Assembly: GCA_964542255.1 (NCBI GenBank)
Contig: CAZITV010000031.1
Span: 1-18,487, forward strand
Length of the DNA: 18,487 bases
Origin: CAYMSF01 sp964542255
GTDB lineage: Bacteria; Verrucomicrobiota; Lentisphaeria; Victivallales; Victivallaceae
Reading direction: 5' to 3'
Below the pieces are notes generated by a model that ran no database searches, was not told the origin of the DNA, and was given only the letters and a program-made list of their open reading frames with translations. The position numbers and the translations under genes are program-made. Below are positions 15,599-18,487 of this stretch, piece by piece; position 1 is the stretch's first letter, and every line of letters begins with the position of its first letter.

Positions 15599-18253
15599 AT
15601 GCGCGATAAAACTTTGGATTCATCAGAATTTCAAAAAACTTTGCTTTGCTCCACTTTGAATGAAGAAGGCGAAGAGGTAATCAATATTGACGACCTCTCT
15701 AAAGTCCTAAACTTACAGCATGATAACACAATTAAGCGTTTTCAAAATGTCAAAACTATTGGTATCGGTGGTATTGGTACAGTTTTGTCTGGCCGAGAGT
15801 CCTCGCTCAAGCGTGATATTGCCATAAAAATTCTGCGGCCTGCATACCGCAACAAAAAAAAGTTCCTTAACCGTTTCATCCGTGAAGCTCGCGCTACCGC
15901 TCAAATTGAACATCCAAATATTGTACCAGTACATGAATTAGGATTGATGGGCGAATTAGGTATTTATTTTACCATGAAAAAGGTTGAGGGTGAAAACCTT
16001 CGTACTGTCATCCATAAACTAAGCAACGGCGATCCTGAGTATGTAGAAAAATATACGTTGAATAGACTTTTAGAAATTTTTATGGCTGCCTGTAATGGTG
16101 TAGCTTTTGCTCACAGCAAGGGAATTATCCATCGCGATTTAAAGCCAGCCAACATTATGCTTGGTGATTTCGGCGAAGTTATGGTTATGGATTGGGGGTT
16201 GGTAAAATATATTGGTGATAGTACAGGCGAAGACAGCAGCAATGAACAGCCTATTAATATTGAAAGCAATATCGCCCAGCTTGGTATAAATCTTGATACT
16301 ATGGCAACTCTTGACGGCTCTATAAGTGGTACTCCGGCGTTTATGTCGCCAGAACAAGCGGGCGGCCGTATCAACGATATCAATGAACGAAGTGATTTAT
16401 ACAGTTTAGGTGCAATTCTTTATTCTATTCTTACTTTGCGCTCCTCGCCATTTGAGGAAAAGTTAAGTACAGCTGAAGTGCTTAGCCATGTTGTTAATAA
16501 TTATTTTATGCCGCCGCGCAAACGTGCCCCGAAACGAAAAATACCGCGCGAACTTGAGGCCGTTTGCCTAAAAGCTATGCAGCGGAAAAAAGAAGATCGT
16601 TATGGGTCAGTCAAAGATTTGATTCGTGACCTGCGTAATTATTTGGATAATTTTCCTGTCTCTGCTTATCCAGAACCATTATTCAACAGTCTGGTGAAAT
16701 TGTGCCGTCGCCGTCCATTGGTTCCATTAGTACTTGTTGTTTCAATCATCACATTTATGACGGTCACATCCGTGCATTTATGGGAGAATAACAGCCGCAC
16801 TGAGTCATATTTACGTAATGCCGACCATTGCATTAATCAGGGTAATGTTTTTCTTGTTAGAGCAAAGAATATTTATATTGCACTTAATGATCTGATGCGG
16901 CAAGCGCAAAATGAAGATATGGAAAACCGTGAATTGCGGCTTTGGGATGATCTGTCGAGAGCTGAGGCTGAATTTAATAATCAATATGAAATGTCGATAG
17001 ACTATCTTTCCAAAATACAGGCGCTTGGAATGAAGCCTGCTCAGATTGCCCTTCGGATCGCAAAAATTTCAAAGGATCGTTTAGAATTTAGTATTCTCAC
17101 TGGTAATTACAGTGAAACTAGAAAACTAATTGAAATGCTGCGAATGCGCGACAAAAACACTTTTAAAAATATCATTGAGAATGACGCACAACTTTTTGAA
17201 AGTACCAAAATGATTATCCAGAATGAGGGAAAAATCACGGTTAACGCAAATTTGGACAATATACCAGTTACTATTTATAAGGCTAATGAGTTAAATGCAT
17301 TTATGCCTAACACCTCAAATATTGTTATTAATGGCAAAACACCGTTGCCACTCCAGAAAATTGAAGAAGGTTCATATGTAATTTTATTTCGTCCCGCGGG
17401 CGGTGTTAGTATTCGGTACCCAATTAGAATTTATCCTGCTAAAACTGAAAAAATTAATATTTTTATTCCTGAATCTACTCCTTCGGGAATGGCATACGTG
17501 CCGGCTGGTCCAATTCTTAATGAAAATATTGAAATTGTAACAGGACAAGAACGCCGTCGCAACATATATGTGCAAGGTTTCTTTATTCGCAAACGAGCAG
17601 TATCTTTTGCTGAATATTTGAAGTTTTGGAAAGCATTGCAAAATCAAAATGAAAAACGAAAATTCTTAGGGAAATATATTCCAGATGGTGATGACCGCAA
17701 CTATCAGGCACTTTGGGATAAAAACGGAATATTGCGGGAACCATTTAAATTGAATTCGCCAGTAATCGGTATTACTGGTCAGGCGGCTAAAGCCTATTGT
17801 CAATGGTTATCTCAGGTCAATGGCATTGAGTGTAGATTGCCGAATAGCAACGAATGGGAAAAGGCCTCCATCGGTATGGTCGTTAAAAGTAAAAATGAAA
17901 ATAAAAAAATGAATGATGATTCATATTTGAGTGATGCACTGGAAAACCAAGATAAGCGAAGTTCTAAAGTTAGTACGAATAATATTTCTCTCTATGGCGT
18001 TTCAAATGTTGATAAAGATATTCGTGAATTTACTACATTGCCCTATATCGGCGTGAGTGGTTTTTTAATTCGCGGCAGCGGCAATCCGCTTAATATCCAA
18101 AGCACTTCTTTTCGCAACTTTTCTAGTTTTTCAGACGGTAGTTCCTACAATAATGTTGGGTTTAGATATGTGATCCCGGTTCATGAACCTAACTCTGCAG
18201 ATAAACGCGATACCAATCCCGATAATATTGTGACACACAATAACAAACTCTGA
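15599..18253 (+). CDS. Transmembrane Ser/Thr protein kinase with FGE/SUMF1-like C-terminal domain
   Basis: A PVC-type sensor kinase of 884 residues. The cytoplasmic kinase domain spans about 48-350: glycine loop GIGGIGTV (55-62), ATP-binding K77, HRDLKPAN with catalytic D180, DWG (198-200) in place of DFG, and GTPAFMSPE (244-252). All catalytic residues are present. A basic stretch (CRRR) precedes one membrane helix (about 374-396). Then come a helical region (400-540), a beta-rich PEGA-like segment (about 550-625) and a formylglycine-generating-enzyme-like domain (630-870) with GMAYVPAG, AKAYCQWLSQVNG, RLPNSNEWEKA and NVGFRYVIPV. The paired cysteines of catalytic FGE near the C-terminus are missing, so this domain is probably a binding module. 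ATG 15599 is preferred over a TTG at 15578 because GGAAAG (15585-15590) precedes it by eight bases. It lies 55 bp after the coiled-coil gene. Confidence 0.93.
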   Translation: MRDKTLDSSEFQKTLLCSTLNEEGEEVINIDDLSKVLNLQHDNTIKRFQNVKTIGIGGIGTVLSGRESSLKRDIAIKILRPAYRNKKKFLNRFIREARATAQIEHPNIVPVHELGLMGELGIYFTMKKVEGENLRTVIHKLSNGDPEYVEKYTLNRLLEIFMAACNGVAFAHSKGIIHRDLKPANIMLGDFGEVMVMDWGLVKYIGDSTGEDSSNEQPINIESNIAQLGINLDTMATLDGSISGTPAFMSPEQAGGRINDINERSDLYSLGAILYSILTLRSSPFEEKLSTAEVLSHVVNNYFMPPRKRAPKRKIPRELEAVCLKAMQRKKEDRYGSVKDLIRDLRNYLDNFPVSAYPEPLFNSLVKLCRRRPLVPLVLVVSIITFMTVTSVHLWENNSRTESYLRNADHCINQGNVFLVRAKNIYIALNDLMRQAQNEDMENRELRLWDDLSRAEAEFNNQYEMSIDYLSKIQALGMKPAQIALRIAKISKDRLEFSILTGNYSETRKLIEMLRMRDKNTFKNIIENDAQLFESTKMIIQNEGKITVNANLDNIPVTIYKANELNAFMPNTSNIVINGKTPLPLQKIEEGSYVILFRPAGGVSIRYPIRIYPAKTEKINIFIPESTPSGMAYVPAGPILNENIEIVTGQERRRNIYVQGFFIRKRAVSFAEYLKFWKALQNQNEKRKFLGKYIPDGDDRNYQALWDKNGILREPFKLNSPVIGITGQAAKAYCQWLSQVNGIECRLPNSNEWEKASIGMVVKSKNENKKMNDDSYLSDALENQDKRSSKVSTNNISLYGVSNVDKDIREFTTLPYIGVSGFLIRGSGNPLNIQSTSFRNFSSFSDGSSYNNVGFRYVIPVHEPNSADKRDTNPDNIVTHNNKL

Positions 18254-18487
18254 TTTTTAAAGTGTCTTATAGACATATTAGCGCTGTCCTTTGCAATATT
18301 CATGCTGCTATTCGGCGGTATAAAATACCTGGCGTGACTCTCCGAATTCGCCAACCCCGCAGCAATCTCTAAATAATACTGAGTAGCAATCTAAAAGTTA
18401 GCAAAGACGATGGGAAATTTTGAGAATTAGTTGGTAATGGCTCCAGAAGCCCGATATGAATATCGGGTGATGAAGCTATTGCCAAAT
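18254..18487. other. Intergenic region after kinase gene, to window edge
   Basis: No gene is visible. There is no clear terminator: TGTCT/AGACA at 18263-18275 is a 5-bp stem without a T-tract. A small palindrome GGTAT-AAA-ATACC lies at 18317-18329. The right end holds structured element B, listed separately. Confidence 0.5.
18412..18487 (+). repeat. Structured element B (relative of 8251-8330), cut at window edge
   Basis: AAATTTTGAGAATTAGTT (18415-18432) matches the opening of element A with one change. A 12-bp outer stem pairs 18431-18442 (TTGGTAATGGCT) with 18474-18485 (AGCTATTGCCAA), with two G-T wobbles. The inner hairpin pairs CCCGATA (18450-18456) with TATCGGG (18461-18467) around a TGAA loop. 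CCGATA begins 29 bases after GAGAATT here and 28 in element A. The rest of the element, if it matches A, lies beyond the window. Confidence 0.5.

Noticed and set aside
13208..18253. Zorya-type defence system
   Set aside because: The channel-like pair resembles ZorA/ZorB in outline, but there is no helicase or nuclease partner in the cassette, the channel protein lacks the long tail of ZorA, and the second protein lacks a recognisable OmpA peptidoglycan-binding domain.
18382..18487. An open minus-strand frame entering from the right edge over element B
   Set aside because: Too short to judge and overlapping a folded repeat; no start can be seen within the window.
1..18487. CRISPR arrays, tRNA or rRNA genes, insertion sequences
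   Set aside because: No regularly spaced direct repeats, no cloverleaf with CCA end or conserved T-loop, and no transposase or integrase coding sequence was seen.

Overview
The window is AT-rich bacterial chromosome with 13 convincing genes, no RNA genes and no CRISPR. The best guess for the host is a member of the PVC group, possibly Lentisphaerota. The main reason is the last gene, a membrane-anchored Ser/Thr kinase with DWG in place of DFG and a formylglycine-generating-enzyme-like C-terminal domain, an architecture common in Planctomycetes, Lentisphaerae and Verrucomicrobia. An LptF/LptG-type permease indicates a Gram-negative envelope with LPS export. The taxonomic placement is inference.

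Layout. (1) 409-1996, +: transaldolase and a YjbQ/UPF0047 protein. (2) 2054-5197, -: a large SWIM-SNF2 helicase, convergent with YjbQ. (3) 5198-5828: a gene-poor gap holding a GC-rich element of about 160 bp with inverted-repeat ends, then a strong promoter. (4) 5829-8226, +: an orphan PTS EIIA-type protein and oligoendopeptidase F. (5) 8227-8799: a gap with a structured repeat element and a near-consensus promoter. (6) 8800-12896, +: a probable operon of an LptF/LptG permease, a small two-helix membrane protein, an AMMECR1 protein, a COG2509 FAD-dependent dehydrogenase and a nucleoside 2-deoxyribosyltransferase-like protein. (7) 13208-18253, +: a tight three-gene cassette. (8) 18254-18487: a second structured element related to the one at 8251-8330, cut by the window edge.

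The most interesting part is the three-gene cassette. The first protein carries a TolQ/ExbB/MotA-like signature (YIGLFGTV, then a last helix with TxxG). The second has one N-terminal membrane helix with an embedded aspartate, as in TolR/ExbD/MotB, followed by about 300 residues of coiled coil and a C-terminal domain that may be a degenerate trypsin-like fold. The third is the kinase. The genes overlap by 4 nt (first to second) and lie 55 nt apart (second to third). I read this as a possible ion-driven stator or channel pair coupled to a transmembrane kinase, which I do not recognise as a described system. The remaining genes are mostly housekeeping. The two non-coding elements that share a 5' motif and fold but differ in stem sequence are the second point worth following up.
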